DNA of 64,000 nt from VBAS01 sp035318985. Lineage in GTDB: Bacteria > Bacteroidota > Bacteroidia > Chitinophagales > Chitinophagaceae. The notes beneath the pieces are model-generated. The model was not told the DNA's origin. It saw nothing but the letters and a program-made list of their open reading frames with translations, and did no database searches. This document shows positions 63,984 through 64,000 of the stretch, one piece after another. The position numbers were made by a program, and so were the translations under genes. Every line of letters begins with the position of its first letter. Positions within the stretch are counted from its first letter, which is position 1. The stretch spans positions 1-64,000 of the forward strand of contig DATHDP010000098.1 in the NCBI GenBank assembly GCA_035318985.1, in the 5' to 3' direction.

Positions 63984-64000
63984 TAAGAAAGCCATCTTTT

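Noticed and set aside
1..64000. tRNA, rRNA, tmRNA, prophage or conjugative genes
   Set aside because: None could be recognised on either strand.

Overview
The window is AT-rich DNA from a member of the Bacteroidota, most likely a Chitinophagaceae-like bacterium. The family evidence is a PorP/SprF-type protein, the arginine pathway built on an ArgF'-type (N-acyl-ornithine) transcarbamylase, BshA, many MKK-type lipoproteins and OmpA proteins, a TAnnTTTG promoter box, and few Shine-Dalgarno sequences. No rRNA, tRNA, CRISPR or prophage was seen.

Region 1 (1-25.5 kb, all minus strand) is a kinase operon. Genes are about 5 bp apart or overlap by 4 bp. Three soluble giant histidine kinases (1635, 2551 and 3239 aa) carry 5, 12 and 15 tandem copies of a ~186-aa module, 32 in all. 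Each module is a helical linker (LERVRARTMAMxKSDEL-like) followed by a GAF-like alpha/beta domain. Each protein ends in a near-identical HEIQNPLN-type kinase core. A membrane TPR kinase (683 aa) and the start of a paralogue at the left edge complete the set. No response regulator is present. An IS200/IS605-type Y1 transposase with a cluster of small palindromes interrupts the operon, and the last 11 codons of a lost kinase gene survive beside it.

Region 2 (25.6-31 kb) holds an NTF2-VOC fusion, a PGM1-like ATP-grasp peptide ligase, a shrunken relative of anhydro-MurNAc kinase, upp, a PorP/SprF protein and a secreted protein.

Region 3 (31-48 kb) looks like a stress and envelope region: cupin, DUF5670 and CsbD small proteins, two paralogous HMA-like/AraC regulators, PepSY-like, beta-barrel and OmpA proteins, an M48 protease, a Mla-type lipid transporter preceded by three unreported-looking micro-membrane proteins, an alpha/beta hydrolase, a PAS-hybrid kinase plus receiver operon, and a thrombospondin-3/OmpA protein. 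Seven sites share TGAATnnTRTAAn-N16-RTAAYA with an exact 16-bp spacer; six lie 51-66 bp before start codons. They suggest one local regulon or sigma-factor promoter.

Region 4 (46-52 kb) has an antiporter, a DASS symporter, an alkyladenine glycosylase, an EI24 protein and an RsmI-like methyltransferase.

Region 5 (52.2-60.9 kb) is a nearly complete arginine operon (GNAT, argG, C, D, F', B, E, H). It is preceded by a promoter, a 39-aa leader ORF ending in an Arg-rich stretch, and a stem-loop overlapping the leader stop, so attenuation is plausible. The ArgF' specificity position is Val, which predicts N-succinyl rather than N-acetyl intermediates. The window ends with DinB, M28 peptidase and bshA.
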